Notes: generated by a model not told the origin, from the letters alone. A DNA stretch of 44,664 nucleotides from Alphaproteobacteria bacterium (GCA_030426925.1 JAUHXT010000006.1:1-44664); one strand, 5' to 3'; positions 1 to 9,857 are shown, counted from the stretch's first letter. Made by a program: numbers and translations.

Positions 1-443
1 TCGCGTTTGTCGTGATTGTTTACAAGCTGGCCGGTAAGACCATTGTCGGTAAGCTGGACGCGAAAATCGAGGAAATCAAACGCGAGATTAACGAAGCCGA
101 GAACCTGCGTGTTGAGGCACAGGAATTGCTGGCGCAGTACCAGCGCAAGCAACGTGATGCGGAGAAAGAAGCCGAAGCTATTATCAAGAATGCCGAGGCG
201 CATGCGGTAAAAATCCGTGAGAAAGCTGAAGCAGATTTTTCACAGCTGATGGCCCGCAAGGAAGAACAGCTGGCGGAGCGCCTTAAACGCATCGAAGACA
301 ACGCGATTGCCGATATACAGAACCATGCGGCGGAACTGGCCGTGCGTGCGACATCACAGATTATCGAAGAAACGTTGTCGTCCGATGTCGATAAAAAGCT
401 GAAAGAAAAAACAATCGCGTCGGTGGCGCAGAACCTGAACTAA
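1..443 (+). CDS. atpF: ATP synthase F0 subunit b, 5'-truncated by window edge
   Basis: Subunit b forms the peripheral stalk of the F1Fo ATP synthase, linking the membrane a/c part to F1. The frame is open from base 3 and runs to TAA at 441-443. It begins inside the single N-terminal membrane helix (residues reading AFVVIVYKLAG) and continues as a long charged coiled coil rich in Glu, Lys, Arg and Ala, as in the family. The ATG-like GTG at 12 is internal, so the true start lies upstream of the window. In alphaproteobacteria b' and b are adjacent at the end of the Fo operon. This is the last gene, so it is called b, but b' is not excluded. Confidence 0.85.
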   Translation, partial: AFVVIVYKLAGKTIVGKLDAKIEEIKREINEAENLRVEAQELLAQYQRKQRDAEKEAEAIIKNAEAHAVKIREKAEADFSQLMARKEEQLAERLKRIEDNAIADIQNHAAELAVRATSQIIEETLSSDVDKKLKEKTIASVAQNLN

Positions 444-512
444 CAACTCCGGTCGCCGACGAAAGGCTATACAAACTCCCTTCCCTCACTTAATCTTATT
501 TTTTATGGATAT

Positions 513-1796
513 ATGCTTATGAGTGAGGCTCATCAAATTCAATCAGACATTTCCTTTATGGACCAGGCAGGACCGGCCCTGAAACTTGCTGCGTCTTCTT
601 TGGCTAAGGCTGACACAGCGCAAATTGATGCCGTGCTGCATGCGTTGGCGGATAAATTGCGCGCTGCTATCCCTGCTCTCCTCGAAGCCAATGCGCAGGA
701 TGTTGCGCGGGCAAAGGAAAACGACCAGACGGATGCGTTCATCGACCGCCTGACCCTAACGGAAGAGCGGATACAGGGGATTAACCAAAGCGTTGAGGCT
801 ATCGCGGCACTGGACGACCCGTGCGGGCATGTGCTGGAGGACTGGACGCGACCGAACGGCCTTCATATCCAGAAAGTGGCTGTGCCGATTGGTGTTCTGG
901 GCATCATTTATGAATCCCGCCCGAACGTGACCATTGATGCAGCGGCGTTATGCCTGAAATCCCACAATGCGTGCTTGCTGCGCGGCGGATCGGACAGCCT
1001 GAACACTGCGCTTGTCATGCATTCGCTGATTGAAGAGGCGCTTAAAGAAAACGGTTTGCCGGGAGAAGTCGTGTCCATGATTAAAAGTGGCGAGCGCGCG
1101 CTGGTGGGAGAGATGCTGAAAGCGTACCAGTATATCGATGTTATCGTGCCGCGCGGCGGCCGCGGATTGATTGAGCGCATTATGAATGAAGCGACGATGC
1201 CGGTTTTTGCGCATCTGGACGGGAACTGCCATATCTTCGTTGATAAGGATGCGAATCCTGCCATGGCAGTTGATGTTGCGGTCAATGCCAAGTTGCGCCG
1301 GACGGGTATTTGCGGGGCGGCAGAGTCCCTGCTCTTCCACCAGGATTTGCCGAAGGAAACTGCCGCCGCGATTATCACCGCCCTCCTGGATAAAGACTGC
1401 GCCGTTGCTGGCGATACGCAAACGCAGACGCTAGATAGCCGTGTGAACGCGGCCAGTGACGACGACTGGTCGACGGAATACCTGGACAGCAAAATCAGTT
1501 GCAAGTATGTCGCAAGTGTTGATGAGGCTATCGCGCATATCAACCGTTACGGGTCACACCACACGGATGCGATTATCACGGACAACGCGGATGCCGCGGC
1601 GCAGTTCCAGAAAGAGGTTGATAGCGCGATTGTGCTGCATAACGCGTCAACGCAGTTCGCGGATGGCGGCGAGTTCGGCTTTGGCGCAGAAATCGGGATT
1701 GGAACGGGTAAGCTTCATGCACGCGGGCCGGTTGGTGTGCGGCAACTGACGACGTTTAAATACATCATTCACGGTAACGGGCAAACCCGGCCATGA
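513..1796 (+). CDS. proA: Glutamate-5-semialdehyde dehydrogenase (gamma-glutamyl phosphate reductase)
   Basis: ProA reduces gamma-glutamyl phosphate to glutamate-5-semialdehyde with NADPH, the second step of proline synthesis, in the cytosol. The 427-residue length fits the family. Diagnostic stretches are GVLGIIYESRPNVT, CLLRGGSD, VPRGGRGLI and the catalytic-Cys region TGICGAAESLL, with a typical C-terminal end (TGKLHARGPVGVRQLT). There are two in-frame ATGs at 513 and 519; neither has a clear ribosome binding site, so the start may be the second. The stop overlaps the nadD start (ATGA, 1793-1796), so the two are probably translationally coupled. No proB is visible nearby. Confidence 0.96.
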   Translation: MLMSEAHQIQSDISFMDQAGPALKLAASSLAKADTAQIDAVLHALADKLRAAIPALLEANAQDVARAKENDQTDAFIDRLTLTEERIQGINQSVEAIAALDDPCGHVLEDWTRPNGLHIQKVAVPIGVLGIIYESRPNVTIDAAALCLKSHNACLLRGGSDSLNTALVMHSLIEEALKENGLPGEVVSMIKSGERALVGEMLKAYQYIDVIVPRGGRGLIERIMNEATMPVFAHLDGNCHIFVDKDANPAMAVDVAVNAKLRRTGICGAAESLLFHQDLPKETAAAIITALLDKDCAVAGDTQTQTLDSRVNAASDDDWSTEYLDSKISCKYVASVDEAIAHINRYGSHHTDAIITDNADAAAQFQKEVDSAIVLHNASTQFADGGEFGFGAEIGIGTGKLHARGPVGVRQLTTFKYIIHGNGQTRP

Positions 1797-2428
1797 CGAA
1801 GCCTTCTGTCTTTGCATCGCCGACATTGCATGAAGGTCACCGCTGGGCCGGGAAACGTATCGGGTTGCTGGGCGGTTCCTTTAATCCGCCGCATGCCGGT
1901 CACTTGCATATTGCGCGGCTGGCGCGGCGGAAGCTAGACCTCGATTTTATCTGGTGGATTGTGACCCCGCAAAACCCGCTGAAAGACCGTAAGGGCATGG
2001 CGCCCTATGCCGAGCGGTACAAGGCGGTCGAAGAGATGTTATCGCCCTACCCTTACCAAATTCCCACGCACCTCGAAGACCAGTTGGGAACCAGCTATAC
2101 TTACGAGACGATTTTGAGCCTGCGTCACCATTTTCCAAAGACGGATTTCATCTGGATCTGCGGGATGGACAATGCCCATATCTTTCACAAGTGGGACCAC
2201 TGGAAAGAGCTGATCCAGACTGTGCCTATTGTGTTTATCGCCCGCCCGCCGGCGCAGACGCTGATCAAGGGGGCGCCGATCCGAAACATCGATACCGTGC
2301 CGCATTACCACATTTCGCAAGGACATCGCTTAAACCTCAAAATTCCTTCAATTTCATGGATGATTGGCACAAAAATGCTTGATATTTCATCCACACAAAT
2401 AAGAAATAAATCATTAAAAAACAAATAG
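1793..2428 (+). CDS. nadD: Nicotinate-nucleotide adenylyltransferase
   Basis: NadD transfers AMP from ATP to nicotinate mononucleotide to make deamido-NAD. The N-terminal nucleotidyltransferase motif GGSFNPPHAGHLHIA lies at about residues 27-41 and the C-terminal ISSTQIR-type motif is present (DISSTQIRNKS). The length of 211 aa is slightly above the usual size because of about 20 extra N-terminal residues before the GLLGGSF strand. It overlaps proA by 4 bp. The last 60 bases are visibly more AT-rich than the rest of the gene. Confidence 0.95.
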   Translation: MTKPSVFASPTLHEGHRWAGKRIGLLGGSFNPPHAGHLHIARLARRKLDLDFIWWIVTPQNPLKDRKGMAPYAERYKAVEEMLSPYPYQIPTHLEDQLGTSYTYETILSLRHHFPKTDFIWICGMDNAHIFHKWDHWKELIQTVPIVFIARPPAQTLIKGAPIRNIDTVPHYHISQGHRLNLKIPSISWMIGTKMLDISSTQIRNKSLKNK

Positions 2429-2465
2429 ATAGATACTTTTGTGTGCGACTGCACATGCGATTTTA

Positions 2466-2494
2466 TTGATGATTAACCGAATCCGCGGTAAAAT
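2466..2494 (+). promoter_or_regulatory. Probable sigma70 promoter for rsfS operon
   Basis: TTGATG (2466-2471) and TAAAAT (2489-2494) are separated by exactly 17 bases. They sit in the 243-base gap between nadD and rsfS, which otherwise has no convincing gene. The promoter would drive rsfS-rlmH-envC-like and possibly ctpA onward. This is called from pattern only. Confidence 0.5.
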
Positions 2495-2671
2495 AAGGGT
2501 ATGGACGTTGTGTTTTATGTACGCATTCCAGTATACGAAAGTGGGGTTCAGTGAGGGTTAAGAGGCTGACGCACCATTATCCCTTCGATTTCCGGAACAA
2601 TCTGGCTGATCTGAAACTGAATGTTGTCATTCAGAATGCAATGACCTATTTTCCTTTAAACCTGAATAGAA

Positions 2672-3073
2672 ATGGAGGCTTTGACCATTCTCACATCAAC
2701 CGTGAGCGGACGGCTTGACCCATCCGCATTAAAAGACTTAGTCGTTAGCGCTTTGGACAACGACAAAGCTTTGGACATAGAAATCATCGAACTGAAAGAT
2801 CAGTCTGCACTTGCAGATTACATGATCGTTGCCTCGGGAACATCTTCCCGCCAGGTTATTGCACTGGCAGACAAGCTCAAAGACAGGCTGAATATTTACG
2901 GCTACAAAGACATCAAGCTGGAAGGCCTGAATGAAGGTAACTGGGTGATACTCGATGCCGGTGATATCGTCGTCCATCTGTTCCGCCCGGAAGTCCGGGA
3001 CTTTTATCAGATTGAAAAAATGTGGCGCGTACCGCCCGTCCATGCTTCAACTGAAGGATACAGAACAGCTTAA
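2672..3073 (+). CDS. rsfS: Ribosomal silencing factor RsfS
   Basis: RsfS binds ribosomal protein L14 (uL14) and blocks 30S-50S joining. The core is clear: IIELKDQSALADYMIVASG, TSSRQVIALADKL, EGLNEGNWVILDAGDIVVHLF and the C-terminal REFY-like stretch RDFYQIEKMW. It is 133 aa from ATG 2672. Compared with short family members about 15 N-terminal residues are extra. A perfect GGAGG lies inside the first codons (2674-2678), 8 bases before an ATT codon, so the true start is less certain than the gene. nadD-rsfS-rlmH is a common alphaproteobacterial order. Confidence 0.95.
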   Translation: MEALTILTSTVSGRLDPSALKDLVVSALDNDKALDIEIIELKDQSALADYMIVASGTSSRQVIALADKLKDRLNIYGYKDIKLEGLNEGNWVILDAGDIVVHLFRPEVRDFYQIEKMWRVPPVHASTEGYRTA

Positions 3074-3084
3074 AGCGAATTACT

Positions 3085-3528
3085 ATGCTTCAAATCGAAG
3101 TGATAGCCGTCGGAAAGTTCCGTCGCGGCGGACATTTTCAAGACTTGTGGAATCAATATGAAAAGCAGCTCGGCTGGCCGCTCAAACTCATTGAGCTGGA
3201 TACGGCAGACGCGGCAAACGAACACAAGGCCATTTCTTCCAAACTTAAAGACAACGCCTATGTCATCGCCCTTGATGAACGGGGAAAATCACTCAAAAGC
3301 CTTACTTTTGCCAAAGAGATGGAGCAGTTTCAGGATAGCGGGCGTCCGCTGGTGCAGTTTATTTTGGGTGGCGCGGACGGTTTAAATGATGATATTCGTA
3401 ACAGGTGCGATAAAATCATCAGCTTCGGTTCCCAAACCTGGCCGCACATGCTGGCCCGCGTTATGTTGATTGAGCAGATTTACCGGAGTCAGCAAATTTT
3501 AAAAGGCCACCCGTACCACAGAGAATAA
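3085..3528 (+). CDS. rlmH: 23S rRNA (pseudouridine1915-N3)-methyltransferase RlmH
   Basis: RlmH is a SPOUT methyltransferase that methylates pseudouridine 1915 in helix 69 of 23S rRNA. It is 147 aa with the family's knot-forming C-terminus: FILGGADGL followed by SFGSQTWPHMLARVMLIEQ and the terminal GHPYHRE. The 11-base gap after rsfS and the TAATG overlap with the next gene point to one operon. Confidence 0.96.
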   Translation: MLQIEVIAVGKFRRGGHFQDLWNQYEKQLGWPLKLIELDTADAANEHKAISSKLKDNAYVIALDERGKSLKSLTFAKEMEQFQDSGRPLVQFILGGADGLNDDIRNRCDKIISFGSQTWPHMLARVMLIEQIYRSQQILKGHPYHRE

Positions 3529-4694
3529 TGCGTTTATTTTGGTTTTTCATTTTATGCCTGCTTGTCGCACCTGCCGCCCGTGCGGAGGTGCCTGTGCCCT
3601 CTTCCCGGCAGCAGGCGTTGGAGGAAACCGAACAAGACCTGAAAGCCAAGAAGGCGGAAATCAAAGAGCTGGAGGCCAAGGCGGCTGAGCTATCCAAACA
3701 ATTACAATCGACGCAAAAAGACCTGGTGTCTGTGGCGGAAAAGATTACGGCCAAGGAAACAAGCCTGAACGACCTGGAACGGAAGATCGCTACATATAAG
3801 GATGAACAGAAAGATATTGAAACGCGGCTGGATAAAGACCGCGGGTCTATGGCCGCGATGATTTTGGCGGTGGAGCGTATTGAACGCGTGCCGCCGGAGG
3901 CGCTTATCCTAAAACCCGAAGCCCCATATAAAACCGCGCAGACAGCAATGTTGTTACAGTCCGTTTTGCCACAAATCCATGAGCGCTCCGAAAGTTACAA
4001 GCAAGATGTTGAGCGGCTGGATACTGTTTTAAAGGAACTGGCGCAGGACCAGAAGAAAGTACTGGCGGAGAAAGCCGCGCTGGAAAAAGAATACGCATCC
4101 ATGCAGACGCTGGTCGACAAGCGTAAATCCATGGTGGCGCGCAGCCGTTCGGATTTTGACGAGCGGCAGCAGGAGATCAAGGCAATTTCCCAGCAGGCGG
4201 CGACTTTGAAGGAGCTTGTGCGCAAGCTGGAAGAAGACAAAAAGCGGCAGGAAACGCGTGCTGCCGTTAAAAAGGCCGTGTACCAGCAACCCAAAAACCT
4301 GCCGCGTGTCGGCAATGCCCAGTTGCCGATATCCGGGTTTATTCTGACCGGTTTCGGGGAAACGGATGATATCGGTGCGCAGTCACAAGGCGTGCGCGTG
4401 GAAGGCCGAAAAAGCGGAATTGTTGTCGCCCCCATGGCCGGGCGTGTCCAGTTTGCCGGAACATTCAAGAATTATGGCCAATTGATTATCCTGGAACATG
4501 AAAAAGGGTATCACAGTCTCATTGCAGGATTGGACAGGATTGATATAGTGGTAGAACAAATGGTAAAAGCTGGAGAGCCAATGGGTCTTCTTCCTTCTGA
4601 TCAGGACGGTGAAAAGCCGGTTTTATATTTTGAACTCAGGAAGAACGGTAAACCCATCAACCCGGCTGACAAGATTGCTAATTTAAAATCGTAA
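3528..4694 (+). CDS. EnvC-like murein hydrolase activator (degenerate LytM/M23 domain)
   Basis: This 388-aa exported protein has a signal peptide (MRLFWFFILCLL...ARA, cut near residue 20), a long coiled coil of about residues 25-250 rich in Lys, Glu and Gln, and a C-terminal LytM-like domain of about residues 270-385. The usual zinc ligands are missing: the first His/Asp site reads QSQGVRVEG, and the HLHFE-type strand is replaced by VLYFELR. That fits EnvC, which activates amidases at the division site rather than cutting peptidoglycan itself. It starts one base inside the rlmH stop (TAATG) and is followed by a carboxy-terminal protease gene, a conserved pairing in alphaproteobacteria. Confidence 0.88.
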   Translation: MRLFWFFILCLLVAPAARAEVPVPSSRQQALEETEQDLKAKKAEIKELEAKAAELSKQLQSTQKDLVSVAEKITAKETSLNDLERKIATYKDEQKDIETRLDKDRGSMAAMILAVERIERVPPEALILKPEAPYKTAQTAMLLQSVLPQIHERSESYKQDVERLDTVLKELAQDQKKVLAEKAALEKEYASMQTLVDKRKSMVARSRSDFDERQQEIKAISQQAATLKELVRKLEEDKKRQETRAAVKKAVYQQPKNLPRVGNAQLPISGFILTGFGETDDIGAQSQGVRVEGRKSGIVVAPMAGRVQFAGTFKNYGQLIILEHEKGYHSLIAGLDRIDIVVEQMVKAGEPMGLLPSDQDGEKPVLYFELRKNGKPINPADKIANLKS

Positions 4695-4720
4695 CTGGTA
4701 ACCCTACACAGGCAAAACTT

Positions 4721-6100
4721 ATGACAAAAAACACAATGCTCCGTTATTCCCGTTCCATTTTGACCGGATTTGCCGCGCTCGGTATTATCGGGACTTCATT
4801 CCTTGCGGGAACAGTCGTGACACAGGCGCAGGCGCAGGAAGATGAAAGCAGGACGGCAAAGGTTACACGGGAAAGCGACCCCGAAGCTTTTGACACGTAT
4901 CGCCAGTTAAACCTGTTCGGTGACGTGTTTGAGCGGGTGCGCGGGCAGTATGTGGAGGAAGTCAGCGACGAAGAGTTGGTTGAATCAGCCTTGAACGGCA
5001 TGTTGGTCAGTCTTGATCCCCACTCCGGTTATCTGGACGAAGATGATTATCAGGACATGCAGGTCAATACGCGTGGTGAGTTTGGCGGTCTTGGTATAGA
5101 AGTTACCATGGAAAACGGCTTTGTGAAGGTTGTGTCCCCTATTGATGAAACGCCCGCATTCCGCGCGGGAATTCAGGCCGGTGATTATATTACGCACCTT
5201 GATGACGAACCTGTGCTGGGCCTGTCGTTAAGTGAAGCGGTTGATAAAATGCGCGGTAAAATCGGTACAGATATCAAGTTGACTGTCCGCCGTGAAGGTG
5301 TTGATGAGGCGATCGAGGTGAATGTTACCCGCGATGTTATCCGTATCCGTGCGGTGCGCCACCATGTCGAACAAAAAGACGTAGGCTATATCCGGATTAC
5401 ACAGTTTAACCAGAACACCATGGATGGTGTTGAGAAAGCCATTTCCGAAATCAAGAAGGAAACAGGCGGGGATCTGATCGGTTATGTGATTGATTTGCGG
5501 AACAACCCCGGTGGTTTGCTGGATCAAGCAATTTCCGTGTCGGATGCGTTCCTTGATAAAGGTGAAATCGTGTCGACGCGTGGTCGTAGTGAAAAAGACA
5601 CCAAGCGTGACAACGCAACACCAGGCGATATGGCGGATGGAAAGCCTATTGTTGTGCTGATTAACGGCGGGTCTGCTTCCGCTTCTGAAATTGTGGCCGG
5701 TGCGTTGCAGGATCACCGCAGGGCTTTGCTGCTGGGCACGCAGTCTTTCGGTAAAGGGTCTGTTCAGACCGTCATGCCTATTCCCGGTCACGGTGCTATC
5801 CGTTTGACGACTGCGCGCTATTACACGCCATCCGGGCGTTCTATTCAGGCCAAGGGCATTGAGCCGGACATTATGGTCGAACAAGCCCGGCTGGAAGAAT
5901 TCTCCGATGCGGAACGTATGCGTGAAGGTGACTTGCGCGGTGCGTTACGCAACACGGATCCTGATGACGAAAAAGGTAACGCGGCTGGCGGTGAAACCGG
6001 CGGCGAAGGCGATGAAGAAGAACAGGATTACCAGCTTTTGCGCGCGGTTGACCTGCTGCGCGGAGTAACAATGTACAGCCAGCGCTTAGAGCAAAAGTAA
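4721..6100 (+). CDS. ctpA: S41 family carboxy-terminal processing protease
   Basis: This periplasmic serine/lysine protease trims C-termini of envelope proteins. Residues 1-39 form a signal or anchor segment (hydrophobic stretch around 14-33, then TQAQAQ). A PDZ domain lies around residues 115-200 (RGEFGGLGIEV, PAFRAGIQAGDYI). The S41 domain carries the nucleophile Ser in GGSASASEIVAGAL and the Lys general base in GTQSFGKGSVQT. A charged Gly/Glu-rich tail follows at about 415-440 (GNAAGGETGGEGDEEE). It is 459 aa, normal for CtpA. The gene sits 26 bases after the EnvC-like gene and 7 bases before the deacetylase gene. Confidence 0.93.
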   Translation: MTKNTMLRYSRSILTGFAALGIIGTSFLAGTVVTQAQAQEDESRTAKVTRESDPEAFDTYRQLNLFGDVFERVRGQYVEEVSDEELVESALNGMLVSLDPHSGYLDEDDYQDMQVNTRGEFGGLGIEVTMENGFVKVVSPIDETPAFRAGIQAGDYITHLDDEPVLGLSLSEAVDKMRGKIGTDIKLTVRREGVDEAIEVNVTRDVIRIRAVRHHVEQKDVGYIRITQFNQNTMDGVEKAISEIKKETGGDLIGYVIDLRNNPGGLLDQAISVSDAFLDKGEIVSTRGRSEKDTKRDNATPGDMADGKPIVVLINGGSASASEIVAGALQDHRRALLLGTQSFGKGSVQTVMPIPGHGAIRLTTARYYTPSGRSIQAKGIEPDIMVEQARLEEFSDAERMREGDLRGALRNTDPDDEKGNAAGGETGGEGDEEEQDYQLLRAVDLLRGVTMYSQRLEQK

Positions 6101-6107
6101 GCCGCCC

Positions 6108-7169
6108 ATGAGTGACGCCGCAGTTCAAAACGAGGATGAGTTATCGTCGATAAAAGTCCCCGGCTACGCGTCCGTTCCTTTTTCGCTGCCTGCTTTTTTG
6201 CAGGGACTTGCTGGTGTTGTTTTTCTTTTTATCGTTTTTGCCGTTTGGGCTTTTCTTCGTACGGATGAAGCCTATGAGCATCATCAGGACAAGCTGGCGT
6301 CCAAAACGGTCATTGTTGAAAAACCCGTAGAAATCGCCGCTGTCGAAGTGGAAATGATAGAAGAGGACGTGGAATCTCTTCCTGCCGCCCCTATGGACGG
6401 TTTATACGAAGACGGTGAGTTCGGCATGCTTCCTGTTTTGCGTGACAGTGACGGCCTGAAACCTTTTGATGCCTACAAAAAGCCTTTTGAACCTGTACAG
6501 GGGCGCGCGATGATCGCGCTGGTGGTCGTTGATCTCGGGCTTTCTGAAAAATCAACACAGAATGTTTTCCGCTCACTTCCTTCCGTTGTTTCTTTTTCCT
6601 TTTCCCCTTATGCCCGCAAAGCGGAAGCGCTGGGGCAGCTTGCCCGTGCTTCCGGGCATGAAATATGGATGGACCTGCCGCTGGAAACGGAGACGTTCGG
6701 GGAAAGTGACCCGGGCTCGCGCGCTATTCTTCGCAATGCATCTTTGGAACAAAATGCGGCGCATACTTTGTGGCTGCTATCGCGTTTGCAGGGGTATTCC
6801 GGTGTTATCCTGCCTGAAAACCATATTTTCCGTTCCGATATCACCGACATCAAAGTCGTGGTAGATGAATTGATCGGCCGGGGACTGGGTATTGTTGAAA
6901 TGAACGAGCTTGGCTCGCCGGAGATCTCCGCCCGTGCCTATCAGGACGAGTCTCCTTATGATGTCGGGGATTTCATCATGGACTATGAATTGAACAGCCG
7001 CAGGATTGCCCAGAACTTCAAAGCGCTGGAATTGCGCGCTTTAAAAAATGGCAAAGCGATCGGGTTTATCCACCCTCACCCGCTTAGCCTTCAGGTGACC
7101 AAGCGCTGGATAGATTCACTGGAAGACAAAGGTGTACAGCTTGCACCGCTTTCCGCTGTCGTAAAATAA
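6108..7169 (+). CDS. Divergent polysaccharide deacetylase family protein
   Basis: The domain family is PF04748 (YibQ-like), related to polysaccharide deacetylases but with an altered active site; its biochemical role is unclear. One N-terminal membrane helix (about residues 24-47) is followed by an acidic linker to about 125. The conserved core starts at MIALVVVDLGLSEKST and includes SFSFSPYA, HEIWMDLPLE, YSGVILPEN and IGFIHPHPLSL. In most family members the first strand reads IVIDDLG; here the second Asp is lost (VVVDLGL). It lies between ctpA and rppH, the usual alphaproteobacterial order. An envelope location is inferred from the helix. Confidence 0.88.
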   Translation: MSDAAVQNEDELSSIKVPGYASVPFSLPAFLQGLAGVVFLFIVFAVWAFLRTDEAYEHHQDKLASKTVIVEKPVEIAAVEVEMIEEDVESLPAAPMDGLYEDGEFGMLPVLRDSDGLKPFDAYKKPFEPVQGRAMIALVVVDLGLSEKSTQNVFRSLPSVVSFSFSPYARKAEALGQLARASGHEIWMDLPLETETFGESDPGSRAILRNASLEQNAAHTLWLLSRLQGYSGVILPENHIFRSDITDIKVVVDELIGRGLGIVEMNELGSPEISARAYQDESPYDVGDFIMDYELNSRRIAQNFKALELRALKNGKAIGFIHPHPLSLQVTKRWIDSLEDKGVQLAPLSAVVK

Positions 7170-7172
7170 CCT

Positions 7173-7637
7173 ATGTCTAAATTATACAGATCATGTGTCG
7201 GTATTGCCCTGTTTCACCCGGATGGCCGTGTGTTTACCGGCGAGCGTATTGATACGCCCGGGGCATGGCAGATGCCGCAGGGCGGCGTTGATCCGGATGA
7301 GGATATAGAAGTGGCGGCCTTTCGGGAGTTAAAAGAAGAAATAGGTACGGACAAGGCGGATATCCTGCGTGTCCATGACACGACATTCCGCTATGACCTG
7401 CCGCCTGACCTACAGGCCTCGTTATGGGGCGGGAAATATGCTGGACAGGAACAAACATGGATTGCCATGCGTTTTACCGGCAATGATGAGGATATAGTCC
7501 TGGATGCTGATGATCATCCGGAGTTCAGTGCGTGGCAGTGGATGGTATTTGATGACATCCTGCCCCTGATCGTTCCGTTTAAACGGGACATCTATTTAAA
7601 GGTGCAGGACGCCTTTTCCGATATTGCCGGTTCCTAG
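7173..7637 (+). CDS. rppH: RNA pyrophosphohydrolase
   Basis: RppH removes pyrophosphate from the 5' end of mRNA and so starts 5'-dependent decay. At 154 aa it has the full Nudix box: G-x5-E-x7-RELKEEIGT, beginning at the GG after MPQ (about residue 37). N-terminal [10 protein letters not shown] and MPQGG are typical of the RppH subgroup. The stop TAG at 7635-7637 shares the palindrome CTAG with the stop of the converging tolB gene. Confidence 0.95.
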   Translation: MSKLYRSCVGIALFHPDGRVFTGERIDTPGAWQMPQGGVDPDEDIEVAAFRELKEEIGTDKADILRVHDTTFRYDLPPDLQASLWGGKYAGQEQTWIAMRFTGNDEDIVLDADDHPEFSAWQWMVFDDILPLIVPFKRDIYLKVQDAFSDIAGS

Positions 7638-8950
7638 GGATTCAGCGGTGACCATGCCGGGTCGGAACCGTCACGCGGTGTGCTCAATTCCCGTTCATTG
7701 TATCCGGTCAAGTCGATTGTGTAGAGCTTGGCGCTTCGCCCCTGCCCTGTCGGTGTTTCCTTGAAATATGTCAGCACGCGTCCGTTCGGAGACCAGCTGG
7801 GTCCTTCCACGTGATAAGCAGATGTGATCAGGCGTTCACCGGAACCGTCGGGGCGGATAACGCCGATATAAAACTTGCCCTGTAGCATTTTGGTGAACGC
7901 GATAAGGTCGCCGCGTGGTGACCAGACCGGGTTACCGTAACGGCCATTGCCAAATGTAATACGGCGCACGTTGCCGCCATTGCCGTCCATCACATATAGC
8001 TGCTGTGTGCCGCCACGGTCGGATTCAAAAGCAATCTGGCGACCGTCCGGTGCATATGAGGGGGCAGTATCAATGGCGCTGTTGGTCGTCAGGCGACGGG
8101 ATTTACGGTTTCGCAGATCCATTTCATAAATGTCGGTGTTTCCATTTCCGGCCATGCTCATAATCACCTTGTTGCCGTCGGGTGAAAAGCGCGGGGCGAA
8201 GGTCATGTTCGGGAAATCGCCCAGAAGTTCCTGACGGCCTGTATCAATGTTGTAAAGGTAAACGCGCGGGCGGTTGTTGCGGTATGACATGTACGTGATT
8301 TCCTGCGCTGTCGGTGAAAAGCGTGGGGTTAACACCAGCGTCCCTGCTTCGGTCAGATAACGGTGATTGGCGCCGTCCTGATCCATAATGGCCAGACGCT
8401 TGACGCGGCGATTGGCCGGCCCAGTTTCCGAAATATAAACAACACGGGTGTCAAAATAACCGTCTTCGCCGGTAATGCGCTTGTATACTTCATCGGAAAT
8501 AATATGCGCGATGCGGCGCCAGTTTTGCGGCGTGGTCATGTACGCCATGCCGGTGAGCTGCTGCTGCGAAAATACATCCCATAAGCGAAATTCCACACGT
8601 GTGCGGCCATCTTCTGCACGCGTAACGGAGCCGGATACCAGTGCCTGTGCGTTCAGGGCGCGCCATTCAGCGAAGCGCGGGCCGTCCTTTTCCAATGATT
8701 GCGGGTTCTGAATAAAGGCGTTCTGGTTTATCGGGTTGAAAAGACCTGAGCCGCGCAGGTTGTTGGTGATGATTTCGGGGATATCGCTCGCCAGCTGGTT
8801 GAATTCCGGGCGTTCCGCATAAAACTGACTGACAGCCATTGGCAGGGCTTCGAGTTTACCGGACGTAATGTCAAACTCAGCCTGCGCATGGGCCTTTGAA
8901 ACACCAAGGGTCATAACCAAAAGGGTTAGTGTAAAAAATCTGGCAATCAT
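7634..8950 (-). CDS. tolB: Tol-Pal system translocation protein TolB
   Basis: TolB is the periplasmic beta-propeller of the Tol system, needed for outer-membrane constriction at division. The start is set at ATG 8950: the encoded product opens with a clean signal peptide ([22 protein letters not shown]) and leaves a 10-base gap to tolA, whereas the longer open frame would overlap tolA. The N-terminal domain is followed by propeller blades with repeats such as PRFSPDG, PSYAPDG, PVWSPRG and PSWSPNG. It has 438 residues, the usual size. No pal gene follows; the gene instead converges on rppH with overlapping stops. Confidence 0.96.
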   Translation of the reverse strand: MIARFFTLTLLVMTLGVSKAHAQAEFDITSGKLEALPMAVSQFYAERPEFNQLASDIPEIITNNLRGSGLFNPINQNAFIQNPQSLEKDGPRFAEWRALNAQALVSGSVTRAEDGRTRVEFRLWDVFSQQQLTGMAYMTTPQNWRRIAHIISDEVYKRITGEDGYFDTRVVYISETGPANRRVKRLAIMDQDGANHRYLTEAGTLVLTPRFSPTAQEITYMSYRNNRPRVYLYNIDTGRQELLGDFPNMTFAPRFSPDGNKVIMSMAGNGNTDIYEMDLRNRKSRRLTTNSAIDTAPSYAPDGRQIAFESDRGGTQQLYVMDGNGGNVRRITFGNGRYGNPVWSPRGDLIAFTKMLQGKFYIGVIRPDGSGERLITSAYHVEGPSWSPNGRVLTYFKETPTGQGRSAKLYTIDLTGYNERELSTPRDGSDPAWSPLNP

Positions 8951-8960
8951 GTCTGTATCC

Positions 8961-9857
8961 TTACAACATCTGGCTCGGGTTAAAGTTAAATATCGAGTCT
9001 TTCCAAAATTCATGTTTATCCGGCGGCAAATCCAGTACCTGGCAGGCCGGGTGACGTATGGCCCTCATGGCATTGTCCGCAGCGGCTTTAAAAAAGCTAT
9101 CCGTGTTATAGCGTATTTGATCGACAATATGAACATCTCTTACAGTTCTGTCCGGATTGATAAACAGGCGGACTTTGACGTTGATGTCTTCGGCATATTT
9201 TGCACCGGCGCTTAGGTTCCAGCAATTGCCGAATTGCCGGTTCAGCGCTGCTTTCATTGCATCCATTTCACTTTGGGTGACGCGGTTTGAAAATTGCGCC
9301 AATGGTGAAATCTGATTTTCCGGGGCTATTTCTTCCACTTCCTGCGGGGTTTCTTCCGGTGCGCCGTCCTGAAGGTTTTTCAGCAAGGACAGGAATTGCT
9401 CCTGTTGCTGTTCCTCCACGATTTCTTCCTTTTCCTCAGGTTTGGGTTCGGGTTTCTTCAGTTCCTCTTCTTTGGGCGGTGGCGGGACTGGTTTTGATTT
9501 CGGTTTGACCTTTTCGGGTTCCGGCTTGGGTTTCGGGTCGGGTTCCGTCACTTTTGGCGGGGCCTGTAAATCGACCTTAGGCGGTGCGACGGGCTTATCT
9601 TCTTTCGGCTCAATCTTTTTTTCGATTGGCTTCGGTTCATCTTTGGGGGCGGCCGCCCGTTTGTTTGTCTGGGTTATTTCGTCGATTTCCACGATTTCCA
9701 CGCTGATAGGTTCCGGCGGTAAAACCGGACGGCGAATATAGGGCAGTCCCAATGTTCCGATAATGACCAGAAAGCCATGGAACAGGAAGGACAAAACCAC
9801 GGCGCTGGACATCGTGGTTTTTATCGGGTTTGTATCTATGGGCAAAGCCGTGCTCAT
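8961..9857 (-). CDS. tolA: TolA / TonB-like energy-transducing envelope protein
   Basis: TolA spans the periplasm and links the TolQR motor to TolB/Pal. It is 298 aa: a single membrane helix at about residues 18-38, a long Pro/Lys/Glu-rich linker at about 60-150 (many KPEPK-type units), then a C-terminal TonB/TolA-like domain from about 195 ([27 protein letters not shown]). Identity as TolA rather than TonB rests on the tolQ-tolR-tolA-tolB order. The linker composition is typical of alphaproteobacterial TolA. Confidence 0.9.
   Translation of the reverse strand: MSTALPIDTNPIKTTMSSAVVLSFLFHGFLVIIGTLGLPYIRRPVLPPEPISVEIVEIDEITQTNKRAAAPKDEPKPIEKKIEPKEDKPVAPPKVDLQAPPKVTEPDPKPKPEPEKVKPKSKPVPPPPKEEELKKPEPKPEEKEEIVEEQQQEQFLSLLKNLQDGAPEETPQEVEEIAPENQISPLAQFSNRVTQSEMDAMKAALNRQFGNCWNLSAGAKYAEDINVKVRLFINPDRTVRDVHIVDQIRYNTDSFFKAAADNAMRAIRHPACQVLDLPPDKHEFWKDSIFNFNPSQML

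Noticed and set aside
2674-2689. GGAGG followed at 8 bases by an ATT codon inside rsfS, hinting at an infC-like rare start
   Set aside because: ATT starts are very rare and the ATG at 2672 gives a normal protein; only noted under rsfS.
2551-2718. 55-codon frame starting GTG before rsfS with a GGGG-type ribosome site
   Set aside because: It overlaps the rsfS start in another frame, has no recognisable sequence and the start is weak; probably chance.
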